Positions 47,021 through 55,863 of a stretch of DNA of 64,000 nt are shown in pieces. The stretch spans positions 1-64,000 of the forward strand of contig NZ_JAFEMD010000031.1 of NCBI RefSeq assembly GCF_016892765.1, written 5' to 3'. Under the pieces are notes generated by a model. The model did not search any database. It was given only the letters and a program-made list of their open reading frames with translations, and had not been told where the DNA came from. This DNA comes from Microvirga arvi (lineage in GTDB: Bacteria; Pseudomonadota; Alphaproteobacteria; Rhizobiales; Beijerinckiaceae). Numbering within the stretch: position 1 is the first letter of the stretch; each line of letters begins with the position of its first letter. The position numbers were made by a program, and so were the translations under genes.

Positions 47021-48154
47021 CTACTCAAGCGAACGCTGGATCTCTCTTCGTCCAGACTCCACTGGCTTTGAAGGAACGACATCTGGTGCGAATGGCGCAG
47101 CGGCGTCCACGTCAGGGCTGGCCAGCGCCTTCCTCATAGCGAACCGCAGGATCACTCCGAGGGATGCCGCCAGCGGAATCGCGACCAGCAGGCCCACGAA
47201 GCCGAACAGATACCCGAAAGCGAACAGCGCGAACATCAGCCAGACCGGGTTGAGCTTGACGCGGCTGCCGATGATCCGCGGCGACAGGACATAATCGGCG
47301 ATCGTTTCGCCGAGCAGGAAAATGCCCGCCACGATGGCCAGAGGCGTCCAGTCAGGCCAGAACTGGGCGATTGCCACGCACGCTGCGACGACGAAACCGA
47401 CACCGAATCCCAGATAGGGTACAAAGCTGATCAGGCCGGCGGTGAGGCCGATCAGGATGGCATGATTGAGCCCGGTCAGCCGCAGTGCTCCTGCGTAGAA
47501 TACCGCCAAGATGAGGCAGATGACGATCTGCCCGCGCACGAAGCCGGCTACCGTCTCGTGGATCTCTCTCCCAACGGCCCAGATGTCGTCGCGGTGCTTT
47601 GCCGGCACCCAACCGTCGATCGCCGCGATCATTCCGTCCCAGTCGATCAAGAGGTAAATGCCGACGATCGGAACCACGACGAGGAGCGAGAGAAGTGAGA
47701 AAAGGGCCTTTCCGCCCGACCATGCCGAGCGGACGAGCTCATCAAGCCAAGCAGAACCCATCGAGGCCACCGCGTGGGTGACCGATTCCTCGATCCGGAT
47801 TTCCTGACCCATGACCTGATGCAGCCAGGGTCGACTCGTATCGGCGGCGAGAGACTGGACCCGGGTGACATAGCGTGGGAATTCTTCAATGAAGAATCTC
47901 AACTCTCCGACGAGCGCCGGCAGCATCACCAGCAGCAGGCCAATAAAGCAGGACACCAGTAGAAGAACAAGCATGAGGGCTGCGAGTGAACGGTTGATCC
48001 CGGCTCGCTCCAGCCTGTCGACGGCGGGGACGAGTAGGTAGGCGAGGGCCATACCGACCGCGAATGGCAGCAGGATCTCATGCAGCATCACCAGCATCAC
48101 CAGGGCGATGACGGCGATCGTGATCCAGAACGCGGTGGGGCGGGCAACCGTCAT
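47021..48154 (-). CDS. AI-2E/PerM-family transporter
   Basis: 377 residues with about eight hydrophobic segments, for example WITIAVIALVMLVMLHEILL, ALMLVLLLVSCFIGLLLVM and VGIYLLIDWDGMI. The central GLISFVPYLGFGVG and the C-terminal LVAIPLAASLGVILRFA match the family signature. AGGAGG lies six bases before the ATG. Family members include putative autoinducer-2 exporters and Na+/H+ antiporters; which applies here cannot be said. Confidence 0.9.
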   Translation of the reverse strand: MTVARPTAFWITIAVIALVMLVMLHEILLPFAVGMALAYLLVPAVDRLERAGINRSLAALMLVLLLVSCFIGLLLVMLPALVGELRFFIEEFPRYVTRVQSLAADTSRPWLHQVMGQEIRIEESVTHAVASMGSAWLDELVRSAWSGGKALFSLLSLLVVVPIVGIYLLIDWDGMIAAIDGWVPAKHRDDIWAVGREIHETVAGFVRGQIVICLILAVFYAGALRLTGLNHAILIGLTAGLISFVPYLGFGVGFVVAACVAIAQFWPDWTPLAIVAGIFLLGETIADYVLSPRIIGSRVKLNPVWLMFALFAFGYLFGFVGLLVAIPLAASLGVILRFAMRKALASPDVDAAAPFAPDVVPSKPVESGRREIQRSLE

Positions 48155-48289
48155 GGCTTGCCTCCTGGGCTCAGTTCGTTGCGCCCTGCGCTATGATTCA
48201 ACAGGAACGATGATCTTCCGGTTGCGGCTCTTGTTGATCATAGTGTGCCGACGCAGCGTCGCAGCGTCGCCCGCCTCAGCTTGTCCCCT

Positions 48290-49066
48290 TCAGTAGCATG
48301 GCGGATACGGGTAAAAGCCGCACTGGCCATACCCGTAATAAGGGGCCGCTGCGGCCGCTCCAAGGACCGTACCGGCGGCAAGACCGGCCGCTGCCCCGGC
48401 ACTCGCCCCATACCAGGCGCCACGATAGACGGGCGCGTGCCAATAGCGGCCGCCAGCCCATGCGTCGCCACGGAATCCGCCAAAGCGCGCGGCGTCGAAC
48501 CCACCGGCGCGGAAACCTCCGACCCCCCCTGCGTGGAAGCCACCAAAGCCGCCACCGAAACCACCGAAATGGTCGATGAACAGTGCTGCGGGTCCGCTCG
48601 ATCCGGCCAGGCTCCCTTCCAGCACCGTAACGTCGAAGGTCAGGTTCCCACCTTCAAGCTTGGGCGCTTTCAGCGTGACGACGGCGTCGCTGACCTTCGA
48701 GCCATCACCACCCAGGGTGGATACAGTGGCGTTGGGCGGATCCTTGGCGAAGCTGTCCTTGCCTTCATCCCATTGCATGATGAACTGCTCGGTCATCACG
48801 TGACCTGCGGCCCGCACGGGCCGATCGGCGAATACGATTGAACTCGGCGATACACCAACCAGGGTCAACTTGCCGCCTTCCAGCTTCGCGCCTGCCGCGT
48901 TGAGCACGGCGAGTGACGGAACCGGACCTGTCTGCGTGGTCTGGCCGATGGTTTTCGAGAGCGGCACATGGGGTTTGGTCGTCGCGTCCTGGGACAGCGC
49001 GACGCCGGGTGCTAAGCAAAAGCCACCGACGAATAGAGCTAGGCAAGCTAATTTCTGAGCCCGCAT
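48290..49066 (-). CDS. Secreted protein with glycine/phenylalanine-rich C-terminus
   Basis: 258 residues from ATG 49066, supported by AAAGGAGG seven bases upstream. A signal peptide (LACLALFVGGFCLAPGVALS) precedes a globular beta-rich domain of about 120 residues (LTLVGVSPSSIVFADRPVRA, LEGGNLTFDVTVLEG) and then a GFGG/FRAGGF low-complexity tract ending in a hydrophobic and cysteine-containing tail (YGQCGFYPYPPCY). It resembles uncharacterised exported proteins; the domain's identity is not recognised. Confidence 0.75.
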   Translation of the reverse strand: MRAQKLACLALFVGGFCLAPGVALSQDATTKPHVPLSKTIGQTTQTGPVPSLAVLNAAGAKLEGGKLTLVGVSPSSIVFADRPVRAAGHVMTEQFIMQWDEGKDSFAKDPPNATVSTLGGDGSKVSDAVVTLKAPKLEGGNLTFDVTVLEGSLAGSSGPAALFIDHFGGFGGGFGGFHAGGVGGFRAGGFDAARFGGFRGDAWAGGRYWHAPVYRGAWYGASAGAAAGLAAGTVLGAAAAAPYYGYGQCGFYPYPPCY

Positions 49067-49158
49067 GGCTAAACCTCCTTTGGTGAGCGTGCAGGTCAGG
49101 TCAACCGGACCTATGCTGCAATGTAAGCGTACGCTTTCGTCACGACTTGAGACCATTG

Positions 49159-49428
49159 TTAATCGAGCTTCTCGATCCGGGCTGACATGTCTGGCGTGAG
49201 GCGCATCCGGTAGGATGCGTTGCCACACCTCACGTTCCACACAGTCTCGTCCGGTTTCGAAAGTTGGGCGTCTCGTTGCGCCGTCACAGGCTCGTCGCAG
49301 CGATGACCCTGTAACCGCAGTTGTGCCGCGAGGGTTTCCGGCGGCGAGGCCTGGGCTGCCGCATCGCGCCCGCCGGAGACGAGGAGTGCTACAGCGACTG
49401 CCCTAACGAGAATTCCACGCCATGCCAT
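49159..49428 (-). CDS. Small secreted protein with two cysteines, 89 residues
   Basis: A signal peptide (ILVRAVAVALLVSGGRDAAA) precedes a short mature domain with LRLQGHRCDEPVTAQRDAQL and VWNVRCGNASYRMRLTPDM. The two cysteines probably form a disulfide. GAGG is eight bases upstream. No family recognised. Confidence 0.72.
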   Translation of the reverse strand: MAWRGILVRAVAVALLVSGGRDAAAQASPPETLAAQLRLQGHRCDEPVTAQRDAQLSKPDETVWNVRCGNASYRMRLTPDMSARIEKLD

Positions 49429-49470
49429 GGAGATAACCTCATTGTTTGCCTGCGCCCCATCGGTGGGATC

Positions 49471-50529
49471 CTATTCGAATGCGAAGATGCGCTTCCAGTC
49501 GTTCTTCATGCTGATCACTGACCATCCATCCTTCCTGGCCTCGCCATAGAGCGCGGCCGTGAGGGCACCGACCTTGGTGTCGGGCAGTCCGGCGGCCGGG
49601 CCGTAGGCGTATTCGCGGGTGGCGTCATCGTGCAGAACCAGCATCTTGAGCCGAGCGCCATCACCCGCTGCAGTCCATTCCAGCATCTCGCGGTCACCAT
49701 TCGAGTTGCCGAATGCTGCTTGGGGTCGACGGCCGATCATCAGGTGAATCCCTTCGGGCTTGCCGGCGTTGTTGTCGTTGAGCAGAAGCTTCGGCTCCTT
49801 GGTCAGGAACGGCTTGCCGTCCTTGGCATAGCCGAACTTCGTCGCGCCCGCAGTGCCGACCACCTGCTCGGGCGGGATGCCGTAGACCCGTTCGGAGTAG
49901 ATGCGCACGAAGTCCTGGCCGCCGCCGGTCACGATGTATGTCTTGTAACCATTGTCGCGCAGGTGGCGCAGAACTTCGAGCATGGGCTGATAAACCAATT
50001 CGGTGTAGGGACGCTGCCAACGCGGATGCCGAGCCGTTTCGAGCCACTTCATGGCCTCGGCGTTAAACTCCTCCACCGTCATGCCGGTCAGCGTCGCGGC
50101 GAGAATCTTTTCGAGATCCTGCATCGAGAATTTCGCCATCGCGGCTCGATTGCCTGAGAGAACAGTCTTGAAGGGCTCGGCATTTCTGAGTTCCGGCCGC
50201 TTAGCTACTACTGCCGGCACGCGATCCAGGCAGTAAACCACCTGCGAGTACATCGGGTGTTCAACCCATAGCGTTCCATCTTGGTCGAAAGTTGCGATAC
50301 GCTCCTCCGGACGGACGTAGCTCTGGCTGGTTTGATCGGTGGTGGCACGCACAAAGTCGAGGATGGCCTGTTTGGCTGCCCCATCGTTCCACGACGGCAA
50401 TGGGCCATCCGTCGACGACACCTGCGCCGCCGCAGGGATGGATCGGAGCAGCCCAGGCAGGACTGGAAGCATGGCCAATGTCGAGAGTATAATGCGACGG
50501 TTGATACCGGATGGAGCGATCGGATCCAT
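49471..50529 (-). CDS. Exported HAD-family hydrolase (phosphatase-like)
   Basis: 352 residues from ATG 50529. The leader INRRIILSTLAMLPVLPGLL has two arginines ahead of a hydrophobic core, so export by Tat or Sec is likely. HAD motifs are FDQDGTLWVEHP (nucleophile and acid aspartates), YIVTGGGQDFVRIY (motif II threonine), KPEGIHLMIGRRP (motif III lysine) and AAFGNSNGDREMLEW (motif IV). Overall it resembles phosphoserine-phosphatase-like proteins. Substrate unknown. Confidence 0.85.
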   Translation of the reverse strand: MDPIAPSGINRRIILSTLAMLPVLPGLLRSIPAAAQVSSTDGPLPSWNDGAAKQAILDFVRATTDQTSQSYVRPEERIATFDQDGTLWVEHPMYSQVVYCLDRVPAVVAKRPELRNAEPFKTVLSGNRAAMAKFSMQDLEKILAATLTGMTVEEFNAEAMKWLETARHPRWQRPYTELVYQPMLEVLRHLRDNGYKTYIVTGGGQDFVRIYSERVYGIPPEQVVGTAGATKFGYAKDGKPFLTKEPKLLLNDNNAGKPEGIHLMIGRRPQAAFGNSNGDREMLEWTAAGDGARLKMLVLHDDATREYAYGPAAGLPDTKVGALTAALYGEARKDGWSVISMKNDWKRIFAFE

Positions 50530-50606
50530 GTTCAATCCCTTTCGGATGCACAACAGACGCGGTTGAGGAGCACGTGGGAGGATTATCAGTCTCCACGAAC
50601 CCGAAT

Positions 50607-50894
50607 TCAGAAGTCGTCGGATCCGTCCTTGCAGCGGTAGCCAATGAAGCATTGGGGATTGTTGGAGCTCGGCACCCATGCCGGCTCGGGGAACTGGCCG
50701 ACCAGGCATTCCGAGCCGTTCTTGACGAAGCGGGCATAGGTCTGCGGGCTGGTGTCGAGGACAACCGCGCCATCCCGCATGACGAGCTGCCGATTGGCAC
50801 CGCATGTACGTTGTGACGTTGGCGGACCGGCCTGTGCTGTCGCTGCTGTGGCTGTCAAGGTGAGAGCAAGGGCTGAGATTAGGATTCTTGTCAT
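50607..50894 (-). CDS. Small secreted cysteine-containing protein, 95 residues
   Basis: GAGGAGG lies five bases before ATG 50894. A signal peptide (ILISALALTLTATAATAQAG) precedes a mature domain with four cysteines: SQRTCGANRQLVMRDG, GSECLVGQFPEP, NPQCFIGYRCKDG. Two disulfides are likely in the periplasm. It is upstream of the HAD gene on the same strand (77 bp gap). Confidence 0.72.
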   Translation of the reverse strand: MTRILISALALTLTATAATAQAGPPTSQRTCGANRQLVMRDGAVVLDTSPQTYARFVKNGSECLVGQFPEPAWVPSSNNPQCFIGYRCKDGSDDF

Positions 50895-51046
50895 CGTATC
50901 CTCCTCTACGCTTAAAAGAGTTATGCATCGATCCAGCGAGCAGGAGTCGGTCATCGCTCATTTCGTCCAAAGGCGAGGGCCGCGATGAATGGAATCATGA
51001 ATCCCCAACTCCGCATCGCCTCCGAATGAGCCGAACCGACCTTGCG

Positions 51047-53113
51047 CTAGGGTCCCTCGTAGTAGGTCGCATCGTCCTGTAAAACTTCGGACTTTGAAGA
51101 CAGTGCAGCTTCCTTCTTCGTGCCCGGCAAAACTTCGAACCAATTGTCAAACTTGACCATGGTGGAGCCAAGCTGCGTTAGCACCTGTGGATTACCCTCC
51201 AGTTTAGCCTTACCAGCAGCGACCTTGTCTGCCAGCTTCGCCGTTCCTATCATCACGTCCTCGAGTTCGCGACGATCGATTGTGATTGTCAGATCGGCAC
51301 CTCTGGCCTGATACCCGGCAATCGTTGTCAGCGTGGCATTGCTCATCTCGGTTACAAATTTCTCGCCGTTATCAGGCGTCGAGATGTTGATCTTGAACTT
51401 CATGCCCTCGGCCTTGCGGCTATCCATCTGGATGCCGAGGTAATTGAGGAATAGCTCGGTGCTCGTTCCGCGCACGAAATCAGGACTGCCTGCTTTTGCG
51501 GCCTTCACGGCGACGACACCATCCCGGAGTTCTTTGGCGCCTGCGAGGAAGCTGTTGCGGAGGCTCGGGCTCTCGAACTGATAGCCCATCTGCTCGTAGG
51601 TATCCGCGAGGAGGTCTTTTGCGTTTTGATTGTCAGGTTCCGCGTAGGCCAATTTGTTGAGAATTTCCATTGCGAGGCGATATTCGCCCTGATTGTAAAG
51701 TTCCTGGCCTTTCGCCATCACCTTCGCGGCACCACCCATCATCTCGATGTAAAGTGGCGCAGAATCTTCCGGCGACAATGGAACCAGTGTTGCCGGATTC
51801 AGGTCCCAGAAGCCAAGATAGCGTTGGATCACGGCACGGCTGTTATGCAGATAAGAGCCGTGATAACCGCGGTCGTACCATAGTTCCTGCAGACTTTTAG
51901 GCGGCTCGTAAACATTGTGGATCTGGTTGATCGTTACGCCATTGTTTGCCAAGTGCAGCACCTGATTGTTCAAGTTCGCATACATGTCCCGTTGTCCGCG
52001 CATCACCTCAGCGACCCGCTCTTTCCCCCAACGTGGCCAACTGTGCGATGCGAACAACACTTCAGCCTGATCGCCAAACTGATAGAGTGCGACGTTAATG
52101 TACTGCGACCAAGCCAGTGCATCACGAACCGGTGCTCCCCGCAGCGTCAAGATGTTGTGAAGACTGCTGACGATGTTCTCCGCAGCCCAGAATGCCTTGT
52201 AATCCGGAAACCAGGTATTCATCTCCGCGGGCGCTTCGGTGCCTGGAGTATTCTGAAAAACCATCCGCACGCCGTCGATTGTCAGTTCCTCGATCGGCTG
52301 TTCGATGCTCTTGGTTGGGGGCAGGATGCCGACATCGCCACTCGCAGCGGCCTTGCCAATGGATGCATCGACCTGACCGTAAGGGCTCGTCGGCACAAGG
52401 TCACCATACGTATAGCTCTTACGACGGGTCATTGCGTTGCCGGCGTAGAGATTTTCAGCGATTGACTCGTTGATGAAACCCTTGGGGGCAATGATTTGCA
52501 CCTTCCCGGCTGCCAGTGCGGCGTTATCCACGACGCCTCGGATACCGCCGAAATGGTCGGCATGGGAATGGGAAATAATCACTGCCACGACGGGGCGCTC
52601 GCCGAGCTTCTCGTTGATGAACCTGAGGGCAGCACGCGCCGTCTCTTTGACTGTCAGCGGATCAATCACGATCCACCCGGTATTGCCTCGGATGAACGAG
52701 ACGTTTGCGAGGTCGAACCCGCGCACCTGGTAGATCCCCGGCACAACCTCGAACAGGCCATATTCCATATTGAGCAGTGCCTGACGCTGCAAGGATGGAT
52801 GGATGCTGTCGTAATCTTTCCCGGCCAGGAGAAAGGCCCAGTTATCAATATCCCAGGCTATCCCGCCCTCGTCATTCATGATCTTGCGGTAGGAAGGCGC
52901 AGCAATAAAGCCACGTTTCGCCTCTTGGAAATCCTGCTTGTCGGCAAGTGGCAAAACTCTTCGCTGCTGTTGTTGAGCTTCGACTGTGTAGCGCGAGGGC
53001 ATCTTTCCCTTGGGGCTATAATGTTGCGGTTCCTGCGCGACCGATGCCCCTCCGAGTAGTCCAGCTAAGGCTACACCGAGCACAAGAGACCAACGCCTTG
53101 ATGATCCAGTCAT
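51047..53113 (-). CDS. Zn-dependent alkyl sulfatase (SdsA1/BDS1 type, metallo-beta-lactamase fold)
   Basis: 688 residues with a signal peptide (LVLGVALAGLLGGASVAQE). The metallo-beta-lactamase domain has VAVIISHSHADHFGGIRGVV, the Zn-binding HxHxDH, with further ligands in the NTWFPDYKAFWAAEN region and FASHSWPRWGK. A dimerisation domain and a C-terminal SCP2-like domain (LTTIAGYQARGADLTITIDR) follow, matching the three-domain SdsA1 architecture. It hydrolyses alkyl sulfates such as SDS by C-O cleavage without formylglycine. GAGGG is six bases upstream. Confidence 0.92.
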   Translation of the reverse strand: MTGSSRRWSLVLGVALAGLLGGASVAQEPQHYSPKGKMPSRYTVEAQQQQRRVLPLADKQDFQEAKRGFIAAPSYRKIMNDEGGIAWDIDNWAFLLAGKDYDSIHPSLQRQALLNMEYGLFEVVPGIYQVRGFDLANVSFIRGNTGWIVIDPLTVKETARAALRFINEKLGERPVVAVIISHSHADHFGGIRGVVDNAALAAGKVQIIAPKGFINESIAENLYAGNAMTRRKSYTYGDLVPTSPYGQVDASIGKAAASGDVGILPPTKSIEQPIEELTIDGVRMVFQNTPGTEAPAEMNTWFPDYKAFWAAENIVSSLHNILTLRGAPVRDALAWSQYINVALYQFGDQAEVLFASHSWPRWGKERVAEVMRGQRDMYANLNNQVLHLANNGVTINQIHNVYEPPKSLQELWYDRGYHGSYLHNSRAVIQRYLGFWDLNPATLVPLSPEDSAPLYIEMMGGAAKVMAKGQELYNQGEYRLAMEILNKLAYAEPDNQNAKDLLADTYEQMGYQFESPSLRNSFLAGAKELRDGVVAVKAAKAGSPDFVRGTSTELFLNYLGIQMDSRKAEGMKFKINISTPDNGEKFVTEMSNATLTTIAGYQARGADLTITIDRRELEDVMIGTAKLADKVAAGKAKLEGNPQVLTQLGSTMVKFDNWFEVLPGTKKEAALSSKSEVLQDDATYYEGP

Positions 53114-53115
53114 AT

Positions 53116-53427
53116 TCAGCCCTCTGCTTCTCGATCGAATGAGGTGCGCTCGAAGAGATCAGAGCGCAGGTTGAACAGCATCGACGCAGTACAGGATTGC
53201 TGACCGTAATAGTCTTTGAAGATAGCGCTCTCATTGGCGATGCGGTCGATGTTGGGGGTGCGGTAGCCCATCATGCCGCGGTTGTAGGCGCTGATGTTCC
53301 AGAAGCCGATGTCGTCGGCCATGATTACGACGATGTTGGGTTTCTGCTGCTGCGCGGTTGCCGGCGTGGCGATCACGGACGCGGCCGATACCAAAAGGCC
53401 GAGCCCCAGGTTCCTCATCATGCGCAT
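53116..53427 (-). pseudogene. Deletion-scarred Cys-type sulfatase remnant, 103 codons
   Basis: A signal peptide (LGLGLLVSAASVIATPATAQ) leads to PNIVVIMADDIGFWNISAYN, TPNIDRIANESAIFKDYYGQ and QSCTA, the start of the sulfatase active-site motif. Directly after that comes SMLFNLRSDLFERTSFDREA, which matches sulfatase C-termini. The core, including the rest of the CxAxR motif, is missing in frame. It is 2 bp upstream of the alkyl sulfatase, so the leader may still drive that gene. Confidence 0.75.
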
Positions 53428-53568
53428 TGTCGTACCCTTCGATGGACGTGACAGTGAGAATGTCCGCGGCGCTCTCGCGTGGCGGCTTGGTTCCCTGCGG
53501 ACGCCGGGATCGCAAGACCCCGGCGTCTCTCGTCGGAGCCGGATGAGCGGCCCTTCTGACCTTTACGG

Positions 53569-53943
53569 TTACTTCACGGTTACCTTGAAGCTGAGCACCG
53601 AGGTGCCGGGCTTCTGGTCCACGCTCTGCCCCTTCGCGGTGATCGCGAAGGCGTCGGGACCGCGGTAGCCCGCAGTGGGCTCATAGGTCCAGGTGTCCTT
53701 GTCGACCATCTTCACGGTCCCGTGCTGGGGCCGCTGGCTGATCTCCGAACTGGTGAGCGTGCCTTGCGGGCTGATGTCGGACATGCATCCTTGTCCGGCC
53801 TGGACGTCGAAGGCGGCCTCCACGTTCGCCCCCATGATGGCCCGATTGCCGGCGATGACGCACATGGCCGGCGACTGCGCCAGAGCCGGGCCGGCGGACA
53901 GAAACGCCAACGGCAGCACTACGAGCGACAATGACTTCTTCAT
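53569..53943 (-). CDS. Small periplasmic Ig/cadherin-like protein
   Basis: 124 residues with signal peptide (LSLVVLPLAFLSAGPALAQS). GAGGAG lies six bases before the ATG. The beta-rich domain reads GTVKMVDKDTWTYEPTAGYR, then PDAFAITAKGQS and LSFKVTVK, typical of bacterial Ig-like/cadherin-like folds. It lies between sulfatase genes on the same strand and may be part of that operon. Function unknown. Confidence 0.72.
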   Translation of the reverse strand: MKKSLSLVVLPLAFLSAGPALAQSPAMCVIAGNRAIMGANVEAAFDVQAGQGCMSDISPQGTLTSSEISQRPQHGTVKMVDKDTWTYEPTAGYRGPDAFAITAKGQSVDQKPGTSVLSFKVTVK

Positions 53944-54099
53944 GACAATCTCCTCTCCATTCCTCTGAGTGTCGTCGATGTCAGCCCCTGTCGCGTCCCG
54001 CAGGTGTCATTGATGCGACTTGCGGGTCTTCCTGGCTTGCAACCGGCGGGCACCTGGTGTGAGCGGACCTGCCGGTTGATTGTTTTGCCTTAGCTCAGG

Positions 54100-55863
54100 T
54101 CACTGGCCCGGGGTCGCTGCCGGCTTCTTGAGCTGCTCCATCACCTGCTCGAGGTTGTAGCTCGCCGGATCCTGCATTGGTGGGAACTTCCTGTAGGTTT
54201 CCAGTTCCTTCAGCCAGAGCGCCTGGCCGATCGGCAGGAGGTTCCAGTCGTAGATGTAGGCCGTGGCTGGTCCTGCGAGTGCACCCGCCATGCTAAAGAG
54301 CGTCTTCGCCTGCTGCCCGATCGACGTCTCGAAGGGATCGCGCTTGATGTTGACGACCTGGGTCCAATGGTAGGGGACGACGCCGGTCAGGAACCCGGTT
54401 GGTGCATCGGACACCATCGCGAAGTAGATCTTCCAGTTCTTGTAGCGCACCGCGGACGGATCCTTGCCCGAGTAATAGAAGAAGGTGTCGCGGGCCGACT
54501 TGTCCGATCTGCCTTCCAGATAAGCACGCTGATTGACGCCATCGAGCGTCGTCTTGACGATCCCAGGATACTCGCCCCTCTCGATCTGCGCCTTCAGGTC
54601 GTTGCCCTTGGCTCCGCCAGCGATGTCGACGAACGTCGGCAGCCAGTCGAGGGATGCGAAGATGTCGTTCTTGATCGTTCCCGGCTCGATATGTCCTGGC
54701 CAGCGCACGACCAGCGGCGCGCGCATGCCACCCTCCCAGGTGGACAGCTTGCCACCCTTGAAGGGGGTGGTGCCGCCGTCGGGGAAGGTGATCGTCTCGG
54801 CGCCGTTGTCAGTGGTGAACACGACGATCGTGTTGTCGAGTTCACCCATCTCCTCAAGCTTCTTCAGCACATAGCCGATGTTGTCGTCCATTTGCTTCAT
54901 GCCGGCTTCGTTGACGCCCCAATCCTTGCCGCCGGGCTCACCCACCATGGCCATGTACTTGTCCGGCAGCACGGTCGTGACGTGCATGCGGGCGGGGTTA
55001 TACCAAGCGAAGAACGGCTTCTTGGTCTTCTCGGGGTCGTTGCGGTCGAGGAAGTCGATGAGCTTGGCCGAGATCTCCTCGTCCACGGTCTTCGAGCGCT
55101 CGAGCGTCAGCGGCCCTTCATCCTTGCAGGTCTGGTTCGCCGCAGTTCCGTCGGACGACTTGCACCAGAGCACGGGGCGCGGCGGCGTCAGGCACGGGGT
55201 GGTCGCGGGATCGACCGCCGCGGGATCCAGGGGTAGCCCGGGGACCGGTGTGCTCCGGCAGACCGGCGCGACCGTCTGCTCGGTCGGCGTCTTGTTGATG
55301 TCGGGGAAGCTCACTCCCTGCATGGCGTCGAGGTGGTACAGGTAGCCCCAGAACTCCTGGAACCCGTGCGCGGTCGGCAGCGCATCGGTGTGGTCGCCCA
55401 GGTGGTTCTTGCCGAACTCGCCGGTGTTGTAGCCGAGGTCGTGCAGGAACTTGGCGAGTGCGGGTGTGCCGGGCCGCAGATAGGATGGGCTGCCGGGCAG
55501 TTGCGGCGGGATCATGCCAGTCCTGAGCGGATGCATGCCAGTGAAGAAGGCGTTGCGACCCGCCGTGCAGCTCTGCTCGGCGTAATAGGTCATGAACTTC
55601 GCACCCTCTCGGCCGATGCGGTCGATGTTTGGCGTTTCGCCGACCGCAATGCCCTGATGGTAGATGCTCGGCTGCATCCAGCCGATGTCGTCGCCCATGA
55701 TGAACAGAATGTTGGGTTTTTGCTGCGGGGCCTGCGCGATGGCCGGAGCGGCCATCGTCACCGAGGCCAGCGCCGTCGCCGCGATCAGGGCAGCTTTGGC
55801 CCGCATGCGCCGGATGCGGAAGCGTCCGCCCGGCATTTGTGAGGACGCACGATCACTGGTCAT
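54100..55863 (-). CDS. Arylsulfatase (formylglycine-dependent, type I)
   Basis: 587 residues. Signal sequence near the N-terminus (AALIAATALASVTMAAPAIA), then NILFIMGDDIGWMQPSIYHQ with metal-binding aspartates and the active-site YAEQSCTAGRNAFFTGMHPL, in which CTAGR is the CxAxR consensus whose cysteine becomes formylglycine. Further metal and substrate residues lie in GEFGKNHLGDHTDALPT and VVFTTDNGAETITFPDGG. It hydrolyses sulfate esters in the periplasm. Its ATG overlaps the stop of the FGE gene (ATGA), so enzyme and activator are translated together. Confidence 0.93.
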   Translation of the reverse strand: MTSDRASSQMPGGRFRIRRMRAKAALIAATALASVTMAAPAIAQAPQQKPNILFIMGDDIGWMQPSIYHQGIAVGETPNIDRIGREGAKFMTYYAEQSCTAGRNAFFTGMHPLRTGMIPPQLPGSPSYLRPGTPALAKFLHDLGYNTGEFGKNHLGDHTDALPTAHGFQEFWGYLYHLDAMQGVSFPDINKTPTEQTVAPVCRSTPVPGLPLDPAAVDPATTPCLTPPRPVLWCKSSDGTAANQTCKDEGPLTLERSKTVDEEISAKLIDFLDRNDPEKTKKPFFAWYNPARMHVTTVLPDKYMAMVGEPGGKDWGVNEAGMKQMDDNIGYVLKKLEEMGELDNTIVVFTTDNGAETITFPDGGTTPFKGGKLSTWEGGMRAPLVVRWPGHIEPGTIKNDIFASLDWLPTFVDIAGGAKGNDLKAQIERGEYPGIVKTTLDGVNQRAYLEGRSDKSARDTFFYYSGKDPSAVRYKNWKIYFAMVSDAPTGFLTGVVPYHWTQVVNIKRDPFETSIGQQAKTLFSMAGALAGPATAYIYDWNLLPIGQALWLKELETYRKFPPMQDPASYNLEQVMEQLKKPAATPGQ

